From positions 1 to 12,346 of the forward strand of contig JAOZOT010000007.1 of assembly GCA_029933115.1 (NCBI GenBank): 12,346 nt of DNA, read 5' to 3'. A program made the translations under genes and the position numbers. Numbering within the stretch: position 1 is the first letter of the stretch; each line of letters starts with the position of its first letter. Source of the stretch: Anaerolineae bacterium (GTDB taxonomy: Bacteria; Chloroflexota; Anaerolineae; E26-bin7). Positions 5,333-12,303 of this stretch are shown piece after piece. A model generated the notes under the pieces. The model made no database searches. It was not told the DNA's origin and saw nothing but the letters and a program-made list of their open reading frames with translations.

Positions 5333-5438
5333 AAATTCGGGGGGCGGCGCTCGTAGTAACGACTTCAGTCGTTTTTAGCCGCAGAGCACCGGTCATTAGC
5401 GACTCAAGTCGCCACCACGAGCTTTTTCAGACACGCTG
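5321..5438 (+). mobile_element. 118-bp MITE-like inverted-repeat element
   Basis: The ends are inverted repeats: AGCGTGTCTGAAAA at 5322-5335 and its complement TTTTCAGACACGCT at 5424-5437. A second inverted pair, GCTCGT and ACGAGC, lies inside, followed by hairpin cores CGACTTCAGTCG and GCGACTCAAGTCGC, so nearly the whole element folds on itself around a loop near CGCAGAGCACCGG. The left arm has about 13 extra nt (TTCGGGGGGCGGC). TTA flanks both sides (5318-5320 and 5439-5441), a candidate target duplication; TA alone, as in IS630/mariner-type insertion, fits equally well. It carries no gene, so it would need a transposase supplied elsewhere. Confidence 0.78.
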
Positions 5439-5455
5439 TTAGAGACATAGTCGAA

Positions 5456-5725
5456 GTGAAAGTTCAGTATCGCAAGTCATTCTTGAGAGATCTGAAAAAG
5501 TTAAAAGGACAGCCTGTTTATGACAAGATTTTCGGGCTTGTCTTTACGACCTTGCCAGAGGCGGACGACTTGAGAGACATTGCGGGTGTTAAGGCAATGA
5601 GAGGCCATCCAAATCGCTATCGTATTCGTATCGGTAACTATCGCGTTGGAATAGAAGTCCATGGTGATAATGTTGAAGTTATGCGTGTCTTACACAGGCG
5701 AGAGTTTTACCGCTATTTCCCCTGA
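5456..5725 (+). CDS. RelE/ParE-family toxin
   Basis: An 89-residue RelE-fold protein; RelE members cleave mRNA on the ribosome, ParE members poison gyrase. Seen: N-terminal VQYRKSFLRDLKKLK with its basic helix, then MRGHPNRYRIRIGNYRVG (residues 48-65), and the C-terminal VMRVLHRREFYRYFP, which carries the basic and aromatic residues typical of the RelE active face (H80, R81, R82, Y85). Length is full for the family. The GTG start lacks a good Shine-Dalgarno, which fits a toxin once translated by coupling to the antitoxin. Now the element at 5321-5438 separates the two genes by 123 nt, which may change the toxin to antitoxin ratio. AT-rich relative to the nuo genes. Confidence 0.83.
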   Translation: MKVQYRKSFLRDLKKLKGQPVYDKIFGLVFTTLPEADDLRDIAGVKAMRGHPNRYRIRIGNYRVGIEVHGDNVEVMRVLHRREFYRYFP

Positions 5726-5775
5726 TCAAGGTAAAGAGTTGCACAGGTAATCTGGTTCTTGAGGAGTAGCTCTGC

Positions 5776-7029
5776 ATGGAAAAGTTCCTTCTTCGCAACG
5801 TGGGAGTGCCCAACTCCCACGAGATAGACGTCTATATCGGGCGCGGCGGCTACCAGGCTCTGGCCAAGGCCCTCAAGGAGTTCGAGCCCCAGGAACTGGT
5901 GAACCTGGTCAGGGAATCGGGTTTGCGGGGCCGGGGCGGGGCCGGTTTTCCGGCCGGGGTCAAGTGGAGCTTCCTGCCCAAAGGGGTCTACCCCCGCTAC
6001 CTGGTGTGCAACGCCGACGAGGGCGAGCCCGGCACCTTCAAAGACAGGGTGCTCATCGAGCACGACCCCCACGGCCTCATCGAGGGCATCATCATCTCCT
6101 CCTATGCCTGTGAGGTGGAACACGCCTTCATTTACATCCGCGGCGAATACGTCTTCGGGGCCAAGCGGCTGGAAAAGGCCGTGGCCCAGGCTTACGAGAG
6201 AGGCTACTTGGGCAGGAACATCCTGGGCAGTGGCTACGACTTGGAGTTGACGGTGCACCGGGGGGCGGGCAGCTACGTCTGCGGCGAGGAGACGGGCCTG
6301 CTGACCTCGTTGGAGGGCGACCGCGGCCACCCCAAACTGAAACCCCCTTTCCCGGCCAGTCAGGGCCTCTACCGCAAGCCGACCATCATCAACAACGTGG
6401 AGACCCTCTTCAACGTGCCTTTCATCGTCGAGCACGGGGCCGAATGGTACAAGGGCTTTGGCACCGAGAGGAGCCCGGGGTTGAAGCTTTTCTGCATCAG
6501 CGGCCACGTCAACAAGCCGGGGGTCTACGAGTTGCCCTTGGGCACGCCGATGATGACCCTCATCAACGACTACGCCGGTGGCCCCAGCAAGCCGATCAAA
6601 ACGGTCATCCCGGGTGGCTCCTCCACGCCCATGTTGCCCCCTGATGTGCTGGAGACGCTGACCCTGGACTACGAGGCCCTCGCTGCGGCCGGCTCCATGC
6701 TGGGCTCAGGGGCAGTTATCGTCGTCGGCGAGGGGACGTGCATCGTGCGGCTGGTGGAGCGGCTGGCCGAGTTCTACCGCCACGAATCCTGCGGCAAGTG
6801 CATCCCTTGCCGTGAAGGCACCGACTGGCTTTACAAGATCATGCACCGCATCGAGCACGGCCAGGGCCGCGAAGAGGACATTGACCTTCTCCTGGACATC
6901 TGCGACAACATCAGCGGCAAGAGCTTCTGCCCCCTGGGCGACGCTGCCCTGGGCCCCATCACCTCCAGCATCAAGCATTTCCGTGATGAATACCTGTATC
7001 ATATTCGGGAGAGACGGTGTATGGTCTGA
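5776..7029 (+). CDS. nuoF: NADH-quinone oxidoreductase subunit F (51-kDa type)
   Basis: NuoF binds NADH and FMN and carries [4Fe-4S] cluster N3; it takes hydride from NADH and starts electron flow through complex I. It has 417 residues, a normal full length without the N-terminal thioredoxin extension seen in some hydrogenase homologues. Seen: FMN/NADH-binding GRGGAGFPAGVKW (residues 52-64), CNADEGEPGTFKDR (78-91), GAGSYVCGEETGLL (163-176), and the N3 ligands C339-x2-C342-x2-C345 (SCGKCIPC) with C385 (FCPLGD). ATG with GAGGAG at 5761-5766. Strongly GC-rich. It follows the RelE-type toxin by 50 nt rather than nuoE. Confidence 0.98.
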   Translation: MEKFLLRNVGVPNSHEIDVYIGRGGYQALAKALKEFEPQELVNLVRESGLRGRGGAGFPAGVKWSFLPKGVYPRYLVCNADEGEPGTFKDRVLIEHDPHGLIEGIIISSYACEVEHAFIYIRGEYVFGAKRLEKAVAQAYERGYLGRNILGSGYDLELTVHRGAGSYVCGEETGLLTSLEGDRGHPKLKPPFPASQGLYRKPTIINNVETLFNVPFIVEHGAEWYKGFGTERSPGLKLFCISGHVNKPGVYELPLGTPMMTLINDYAGGPSKPIKTVIPGGSSTPMLPPDVLETLTLDYEALAAAGSMLGSGAVIVVGEGTCIVRLVERLAEFYRHESCGKCIPCREGTDWLYKIMHRIEHGQGREEDIDLLLDICDNISGKSFCPLGDAALGPITSSIKHFRDEYLYHIRERRCMV

Positions 7030-7047
7030 AGCCGGTAAGGGCCAAAA

Positions 7048-7055
7048 AGAGGTGA
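7048..7055 (+). promoter_or_regulatory. possible ribosome binding site before an ATT codon
   Basis: AGAGGTGA lies 4 nt before ATT 7060 in the frame of the antitoxin. No comparable site precedes the TTG at 7096, the only ordinary start in that frame after the TAA at 7036-7038. Confidence 0.35.
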
Positions 7056-7059
7056 GAGT

Positions 7060-7332
7060 ATTGCATCAGCTACGTTTACACCTGACATATCCCTTTTGGA
7101 AAAACTCCGTCTGCCTATAGTCTATCAAAATGGGGAACCTGCGGCTGTGGTTGTTGATATTCGCTTGTTCCAGGCATTGATTGACCGGCTTGATGAGCTT
7201 GAAGTTCGAAAACTCTTTAGCGACCCGGAAATCATTGCTCGATTGGAAGCAGCACGGGCAGATCACCTGGCAGGTCGAGTGGTTTCATTCGAGGATGCAT
7301 TGAAACAACTGGGGTTGGAAAGTGAGCTATGA
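7060..7332 (+). CDS. Phd/RelB-like antitoxin without a full-length toxin
   Basis: An antitoxin-like protein of 90 residues from ATT 7060, or 78 residues from TTG 7096. Seen: LPIVYQNGEPAAVVVDIRLF, the strand-turn-strand typical of Phd/RelB-type antitoxins, then a helical acidic tail with EIIARLEAARADHLAGR and a final FEDALKQLGL, the usual toxin-binding end. I prefer ATT because a ribosome binding site precedes it and nothing suitable precedes the TTG, but this is uncertain. No complete RelE-type toxin follows. Instead a 25-codon frame at 7322 begins like one (SYEVSF) and ends at the start of the DUF433 gene. It could be a solitary antitoxin or the remains of a TA pair whose toxin was replaced. 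Confidence 0.6.
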   Translation: MASATFTPDISLLEKLRLPIVYQNGEPAAVVVDIRLFQALIDRLDELEVRKLFSDPEIIARLEAARADHLAGRVVSFEDALKQLGLESEL

Positions 7333-7399
7333 GGTATCTTTCGGGAAAGGTGATGTTGATGTGGATGAGATGAAAACGGAAGTTAGAGGCAGATCATGA
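7322..7399 (+). pseudogene. 25-codon frame, possible toxin stub
   Basis: A GTG at 7322 overlaps the antitoxin 3' end by 11 nt, as TA toxins often do, and the frame starts SYEVSF, like the N-terminus of many RelE/ParE toxins. It runs only 25 codons and its TGA overlaps the ATG of the DUF433 gene as ATGA. It may be a toxin remnant after replacement by the next module, or a short coupling frame with no product of note. Confidence 0.35.
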
Positions 7400-7644
7400 A
7401 AGAAAAACAATTGCTCGAGCGAATCACGCTGAACCCCAAAGTCATGGTAGGAAAGCCGGTTATCAAAGGAACACGCCTGACCGTCGAATACATTTTGGGC
7501 TTATTGGCTCACGGTGCGACCACTGCAGAGATTTTGCAAGAGTATGAAGGATTGGTTGAAGAGGACATTCAGGCCTGTCTGATCTTCGCGGCAAAATCTT
7601 TGGAGAGCACGGTCTTTATGCCACTGGCTGTGGAGATGGCCTAA
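7396..7644 (+). CDS. DUF433 antitoxin
   Basis: An 82-residue DUF433 protein, the known partner of DUF5615 PIN-like proteins in many bacteria and thought to be the antitoxin. Seen: the hallmark VMVGKPVIKGTRLTVEYIL (residues 16-34), then a winged-helix-like DNA-binding part GATTAEILQEYEGLVEEDIQACLIFAA (39-65, split here by its turn). Length is normal. Its stop TAA at 7642-7644 is followed immediately by the ATG of the DUF5615 gene, so they are co-translated. Likely represses its own promoter, by analogy with other antitoxins with such a domain. GC content is intermediate between the RelE-type pair and the nuo genes. Confidence 0.88.
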   Translation: MKEKQLLERITLNPKVMVGKPVIKGTRLTVEYILGLLAHGATTAEILQEYEGLVEEDIQACLIFAAKSLESTVFMPLAVEMA

Positions 7645-7995
7645 ATGCGATTCATCGTAGACGAATGCACCGGTCCGGCTGTGGCGCGATGGTTACGAGA
7701 ACAGCAGCACGAAGTCTTCTCTGTGTACGAGCAGGCACGGGGAATGGACGACGATAATATTATCCAAAAAGCGTTTGAAGAGAATTGGATACTGATTACG
7801 AATGACAAGGACTTTGGGGAAAAGGTTTACCGAGAGAGGCGACCACATAGGGGAGTAATCCTTCTGCGCCTTGACGACGAGCGAGCCGCCAACAAAATTG
7901 ACGCATTGCGACGACTTCTTTGGAAGTACGCAGATCAACTTGCTGGCCATTTCGTCGTAGTAACAGAGATGACCGTTCGCTTTGCCCGTATATAG
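7645..7995 (+). CDS. DUF5615 PIN-like toxin
   Basis: A 116-residue DUF5615 protein (PIN-like, Mut7-C-related), the predicted RNase half of DUF433/DUF5615 TA pairs. Seen: RFIVDECTG with D6 and E7, the acidic turn GMDDDNII (residues 33-40), ILITNDKDFG (49-58) with D54 and D56, and RGVILLRL (69-76), in the family order. All the acidic positions expected for metal binding seem present, so the toxin could be active. It abuts the DUF433 gene with no gap and lies 38 nt upstream of nuoG, so readthrough from this module would enter nuoG. Enzymatic role is inferred from the fold and the partner. Confidence 0.87.
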   Translation: MRFIVDECTGPAVARWLREQQHEVFSVYEQARGMDDDNIIQKAFEENWILITNDKDFGEKVYRERRPHRGVILLRLDDERAANKIDALRRLLWKYADQLAGHFVVVTEMTVRFARI

Positions 7996-8033
7996 GAAAA
8001 ATAACCGGATTGTACAACATAGGATTTTGACCC

Positions 8034-10568
8034 ATGGAGCCATTGGTAACTCTAACTATAGATGACCGCGAAGTGACTGTCCCCGCAGGGACAACGGTTC
8101 TCAACGCAGCCAAATCCGTCGGCATTGAGATCCCCACCTTGTGCTACTACGAAAAGCTGGCCCCTTTCGGTGGGTGCCGGATCTGCCTGGTGGAGATCGA
8201 GAAGATGCGCGGCCTGCAAACGGCCTGCACCACCGTGGTGAGGCCGGACATGGTGGTGCGCACCGCCAGCCCGGAGGTGCTCAAGACCCGCAAGGCCATC
8301 CTGGAATTCCTCCTCACCAACCACCCCCTCGACTGTCCGGTCTGTGATAAAGGCGGTGAGTGCGACCTCCAGGACTTTGTCTTCAAATGGGGACCCACCG
8401 AGAGCCGCTACATCGAGGAGAAACGCCACAAACGCAAGGCCTACGCCCTCAGCCCCCTCATCGTCAAAGACGAGGAGCGCTGTGTGCTGTGCCGGCGCTG
8501 TGTGCGCTACCTGGAAGAATGGGCCGACGACCTCCAACTGGACTACTTCGAACGGGGCCGGCTCACCAGGGTAGACACTTTCCCCGGCCAGCCTTTTGAC
8601 TCCGTATTCTCCGGCAATACCATTGACATTTGCCCCGTGGGAGCCCTGACCAGCCGCGTCTTCCGCTTCCGGGCCCGCTCCTGGGAACTGGAAAAGGTGC
8701 CCAGCGTATGTGCCTATTGCGGTGTGGGCTGCAACATCACTCTGGACGTCAAGACTAACAAGCTGCGCCGCATCAGCGGCCGGGAGAACCCGGCCGTCAA
8801 CGACGGATGGCTTTGCGACAAAGGCCGCTTCGCCCACCAATACATTGATAGCCCCGAACGGATCACCCGGCCGCTGGTCCGCAAAGACGGCGAACTCAGA
8901 CCAGCATCCTGGGACGAGGCCCTGAATCTGGTCAGCCAACGGCTGAGGGAAATCGTTCGGGAAAGCGGACCCCGTAGCGTGGGTGGGGTCGGGTCGGCCA
9001 CCGTCACCAACGAAGCTGCCTACCTGTTCCAAAAGTTCGTGCGGACCGTCCTCGGCACCAACAACGTAGACCACCTCGGCCGCCTGCCCGACGGCGCGCG
9101 CCCTCTCCCTTCCATGACCGAGGTCCGGGAAGCCGACGCCATCCTGCTGTTTGGAGCCGATACCCTGGAGGAAGCCCCCGTCATCGAATTATTCATCAGA
9201 AGGGCAGCGAACCTGAAGGGGACCAAAGTCATCGTAGCTAACCCCCGTCGCATCAACCTCACCCGCTACGGCGGCCCCTGGCTGGCCTATCGGCCCGGCA
9301 CCGAGGTGGCTCTGCTGAACGGTTTGGCTCACGTCATCCTGGCCGAGGGATTGCACAAAGAAGGCCGCAGGGTCGCCGAACTCAAAGAGTGGGTGAAGGA
9401 CTATCCGCCCGACAAAGTGGAGGAAATCACCGCTGTGCCGGCCGAGACCCTGCGGGAGGCTGCAAGGGTTCTGACCGAGGCCCAGAAGGCCGTCCTCATA
9501 TATGGCCCGGATACAGTCCGCGGCCCCAATGGCCAGGCCTGCCTGACCGCGCTGAACAACCTGGCACTGCTGATCGGCGCTCATGAGCCTGGCTGCCTGG
9601 CCCAAGAGCCCAACTCGTGGGGCGTGCTCGACATGGGACTGGCTCCTCACCTCTATCCCGGCCGGCAGAGGCTCGACGACAAAGTCAGGGAGAGGTTGGG
9701 CAAGCGCTGGAAGGCCCAGTTGCCCTCCGAGGCGGGCCTGGGGTTGGACGAGATGTTGAAGGCTGCCCTGGATGGCGAACTGGAAGCCTTGTACATCATG
9801 GCTGCCAACCCGGCGATGGATCATCCCATTGGAGATGAAGCCCTGGAAAAGCTAAAGTTCCTGGTGGTGCAGGACCTTTTCCTGACCGAGACAGCCCAAC
9901 TGGCCGATGTGGTTCTGCCTGCGGCCAGCTTCGCCGAAGCCGATGGCACTTTCACCAACATGGCGGGGCGCGTGCAGAGGTTGCACCAGGCCCTGCGGCC
10001 CCTGGCAGAGGTCAAGCCCCATGGTCAGATTATCGTTGATTTGGCCAGAGTGATGGGACAGGAAATCGGCGCAACAATGCCGTTGGAACATTACTCGCCG
10101 CAAGCAGTGATGGAGGAAATCGCCAGGGTAGCCGCGCCTTATGAAGGGCTCAGCTATGGATCTCTGGGCGATGATGGCATCCCGGTGACGACAGAAGGGG
10201 GAACGCGCCGGTTCGCCCAGGCGGACTTTCGGCCTCCGGCAACCGACGCTGCTTATCCCCTGGCTCTGGTGACGGGACGGCTGCTCTACGACCGGAGCCC
10301 GCTCTTCGCTCGGTCGGAGATCATGCGCCAACTAGTGCCTGAACCTTTCGTCGAGATCAACCCGGCCGACGCCGAAACCCTGCGCATCGCCGACCAGGAT
10401 GCAGTGACGGTATCCTCGGCCAGGGACAGCCTGGAGTTGAGGGCCAGGGTAAGCGACGACATCCGCCCCGGTTGCGTCTTCGTGCCTCTGCACCTGAACG
10501 AGATGCCCGTGGTTGCCCTCTCTGAGGCAGGGGCAGCGGTTACCTGGGTAAAGGTTACGAAACGATAA
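8034..10568 (+). CDS. nuoG: NADH-quinone oxidoreductase subunit G (75-kDa type)
   Basis: NuoG carries most iron-sulfur clusters of the NADH arm of complex I and a molybdopterin-oxidoreductase-like domain that normally lacks the cofactor. At 844 residues it is full length. Seen: N1b ligands C37-x10-C48-x2-C51-x13-C65; N5 ligands H97, C101, C104 and C110 (HPLDCPVC...C); N4 ligands C150, C153, C156 and C200 (CVLCRRC...ICPVGA); and N7 ligands C226-x2-C229-x3-C233-x27-C261, a cluster found only in some bacteria such as E. coli and Thermus. The rest (from ~270) resembles formate dehydrogenase-type domains, including LADVVLPAASFAEADGTF. The start ATG 8034 has a weak ribosome binding site. GC-rich. 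Confidence 0.97.
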   Translation: MEPLVTLTIDDREVTVPAGTTVLNAAKSVGIEIPTLCYYEKLAPFGGCRICLVEIEKMRGLQTACTTVVRPDMVVRTASPEVLKTRKAILEFLLTNHPLDCPVCDKGGECDLQDFVFKWGPTESRYIEEKRHKRKAYALSPLIVKDEERCVLCRRCVRYLEEWADDLQLDYFERGRLTRVDTFPGQPFDSVFSGNTIDICPVGALTSRVFRFRARSWELEKVPSVCAYCGVGCNITLDVKTNKLRRISGRENPAVNDGWLCDKGRFAHQYIDSPERITRPLVRKDGELRPASWDEALNLVSQRLREIVRESGPRSVGGVGSATVTNEAAYLFQKFVRTVLGTNNVDHLGRLPDGARPLPSMTEVREADAILLFGADTLEEAPVIELFIRRAANLKGTKVIVANPRRINLTRYGGPWLAYRPGTEVALLNGLAHVILAEGLHKEGRRVAELKEWVKDYPPDKVEEITAVPAETLREAARVLTEAQKAVLIYGPDTVRGPNGQACLTALNNLALLIGAHEPGCLAQEPNSWGVLDMGLAPHLYPGRQRLDDKVRERLGKRWKAQLPSEAGLGLDEMLKAALDGELEALYIMAANPAMDHPIGDEALEKLKFLVVQDLFLTETAQLADVVLPAASFAEADGTFTNMAGRVQRLHQALRPLAEVKPHGQIIVDLARVMGQEIGATMPLEHYSPQAVMEEIARVAAPYEGLSYGSLGDDGIPVTTEGGTRRFAQADFRPPATDAAYPLALVTGRLLYDRSPLFARSEIMRQLVPEPFVEINPADAETLRIADQDAVTVSSARDSLELRARVSDDIRPGCVFVPLHLNEMPVVALSEAGAAVTWVKVTKR

Positions 10569-10574
10569 CTCTCA

Positions 10575-10671
10575 GCCTCCCGCAGATTCAGCCGCTTTGC
10601 AGCCAAGACGGTCTCGGCTTCATCTGACCTTTGGGACGCAAAACTATCTTCTTTAGCAACCTGCGGGAGGC
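10575..10671 (+). repeat. inverted repeat in the nuoG-nuoH gap
   Basis: GCCTCCCGCAG at 10575-10585 is exactly complementary to CTGCGGGAGGC at 10661-10671, and the 75-nt span between holds an imperfect palindrome (10601-10619, AGCCAAGAC-G-GTCTCGGCT). It could form a branched stem in the nuoG-nuoH message, but it lacks a T-run, so it is not a classical terminator. It may equally be a repeat-element remnant. Confidence 0.5.
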
Positions 10672-10705
10672 CGGCAAGCCAGAACAGACGGAAACAGGGA
10701 AACTC

Positions 10706-11743
10706 ATGGATTGGATAGCGAACCTATTGATTCCTTTGATCAAAAGCCTTATCCTGGTGATAGGGCTTCTGGTGGGCTTTGCCTACATGACCTGGGCCGA
10801 GCGCAAGCTGTGTGCCCGCTTTCAATTGCGCTACGGGCCCAACCGGGCCGGACCTTTCGGCCTCTTGCAGCCCGTAGCCGACGCCTTCAAAGCCATCTTC
10901 AAAGAAGAGGCGATCTTTGGCCAGGTCCACAGCAAAGTCATCTACGTCATCGCCCCCGGCATTTCACTGGCCGCAGCTTTGCTGGCTTTTGCCGTCGTGC
11001 CCGTTGGCCCTACCATCAACTCCTTCCAGGTGTTTGGCTTCCAGGTTCCAGACATCTCTCTGCACCTGGCCGCCGACGTGAACATTGGCGTGCTCTATCT
11101 GTTTGCCATCGCTGGCCTGGGGACCTACGGCATTGTCCTGGGGGGGTGGAGCTCCAACAACAAGTATTCCCTGCTGGGGGCCCTGCGCACCACGGCTCAA
11201 TTAATCAGCTACGAGTTGCCGATGGGCCTGGCCATTGTCAGTGTGCTGCTCCTGAGCGAGTCCCTGAGCCTGGTCAAGATTGTGGAGAAGCAGGCCGTCC
11301 TGCCCTTCGTTGTTTTGCAGCCGGTGGCTGCCCTGATCTATCTCATCTGCGGGCTGGCCGAGACCAACCGCTCCCCTTTCGACCTCCCGGAGACGGAGAA
11401 CGAGCTGGTCTCAGGCTTCGCCACCGAATACGGCGGCATCAAGTTCGCCGTCTTTTTCATGGCCGAATACATCAACATGATTGTGGTCAGCGCCGTGACC
11501 GCGACCCTCTTCCTGGGGGGCTGGCAATGGCCGGCCTTTCTGGCCGACCTGCACCCCCTCATCGCCGTGGGTCTGTTCTTCGTCAAGACAGCCTTCGTCC
11601 TGTTCCTCTTCGTGTGGATTCGGGCCAGCCTGCCCCGCGTGCGCTACGACAAGTTGATGAAATTCTGTTGGAAGTTCCTGTTCCCGTTGGCGTTGGTCAA
11701 CCTGGCGGTGACGGCCGTCGTCGTTGCTTTGCTGCCAGGGTGA
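10706..11743 (+). CDS. nuoH: NADH-quinone oxidoreductase subunit H (ND1 type)
   Basis: NuoH is the membrane subunit that anchors the peripheral arm and forms part of the quinone tunnel and the first proton path. The 345-residue protein has eight or so hydrophobic helices. Seen: the first helix LLIPLIKSLILVIGLLVGFA, the conserved loop WAERKLCARFQLRYGPNRAGP (residues 30-50, split at its helix end), FGLLQPVADAFKAIFKE, and the acidic quinone-site loop AETNRSPFDLPETENELVSG followed by TEYGGIKFAVFFMAEY. I chose ATG 10706 over the in-frame TTG at 10631 because MDWIANLL starts directly with the membrane helix; a short CAGGGA precedes it. A 137-nt gap with an inverted repeat separates it from nuoG. 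Confidence 0.96.
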   Translation: MDWIANLLIPLIKSLILVIGLLVGFAYMTWAERKLCARFQLRYGPNRAGPFGLLQPVADAFKAIFKEEAIFGQVHSKVIYVIAPGISLAAALLAFAVVPVGPTINSFQVFGFQVPDISLHLAADVNIGVLYLFAIAGLGTYGIVLGGWSSNNKYSLLGALRTTAQLISYELPMGLAIVSVLLLSESLSLVKIVEKQAVLPFVVLQPVAALIYLICGLAETNRSPFDLPETENELVSGFATEYGGIKFAVFFMAEYINMIVVSAVTATLFLGGWQWPAFLADLHPLIAVGLFFVKTAFVLFLFVWIRASLPRVRYDKLMKFCWKFLFPLALVNLAVTAVVVALLPG

Positions 11744-11763
11744 GGTTGATTATAGAGGCGTAA

Positions 11764-12294
11764 ATGCCCCAATACAGGATAGAGGATATTACCTGGGATC
11801 ACCCTCGCATACTTGCTGACCTCTTCGTTTCGCCAGCAATATCTCTGTGCAGGAAGTGGAGCCAGCGGCCGTTTTCACTCACCATAGAAAGGCGCTCATT
11901 GCCGATAGCAGGGAATGGACGGTCAGTGGTTGATTTTAACTGGTCGCTGGCAAACGAGGCAGATGCGGATCGCGTTGAGAACACTTTACAGGCTCAGCCG
12001 CTGACTGAATTTGCGAGTATCGGCTTGTGTTGCGCTGCCTTCAGTTGTCTTAACGAGGGGGAAATAACCGAGGTTACCAAGCGGGGTGATGGCGTAGACT
12101 ATTGGATTGATGATCGGCGAGCAGTGCTCGAAGTCAGTGGATTGGATGCCGGGAGCTCAGGGGATCTCTCGCGGCTGCATCACAGGAAAGAGAATCAACT
12201 GAAAGGCAGCGGGCTCTTCAAACTTGGATATCCAGGGTATGTGTACGTAATAGTGTTCCAGGTTAGAAGTAGCATTTTCAGCTATCACAGTTAG
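11764..12294 (+). CDS. hypothetical protein, unrecognised, possible toxin-like accessory gene
   Basis: A 176-residue soluble protein that I do not recognise. Start ATG 11764, 20 nt after nuoH, with AGAGG at 11755-11759. The N-terminal half is polar (ITWDHPRILADLF, FSLTIERRSLP); the middle contains VDYWIDDRRAVLEVSG (residues 111-126), two strands around an acidic turn, then a basic HHRKENQLKGSG (139-150) and a strand YVYVIVF. The D112 ... E123-x-S125 arrangement loosely recalls PD-(D/E)xK nuclease cores, but the lysine is absent. Composition is less GC-rich than nuoH, as for the accessory genes. Another short gene begins 9 nt after it, so they may form a two-gene module like the TA pairs upstream. 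Function not assigned. Confidence 0.6.
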   Translation: MPQYRIEDITWDHPRILADLFVSPAISLCRKWSQRPFSLTIERRSLPIAGNGRSVVDFNWSLANEADADRVENTLQAQPLTEFASIGLCCAAFSCLNEGEITEVTKRGDGVDYWIDDRRAVLEVSGLDAGSSGDLSRLHHRKENQLKGSGLFKLGYPGYVYVIVFQVRSSIFSYHS

Positions 12295-12303
12295 GGGATA
12301 ACG

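Noticed and set aside
10601..10619. Near-palindrome in the nuoG-nuoH gap considered as an intrinsic terminator
   Set aside because: No T-tract follows on either strand, the loop is too tight, and termination here would cut nuoH from its operon.
10711..11763. A long plus-strand frame overlapping nuoH in another frame
   Set aside because: It lacks hydrophobic helices or any known motif, is rich in Arg, Pro and Gly as expected for a shifted GC-rich frame, and nuoH fully explains the region.
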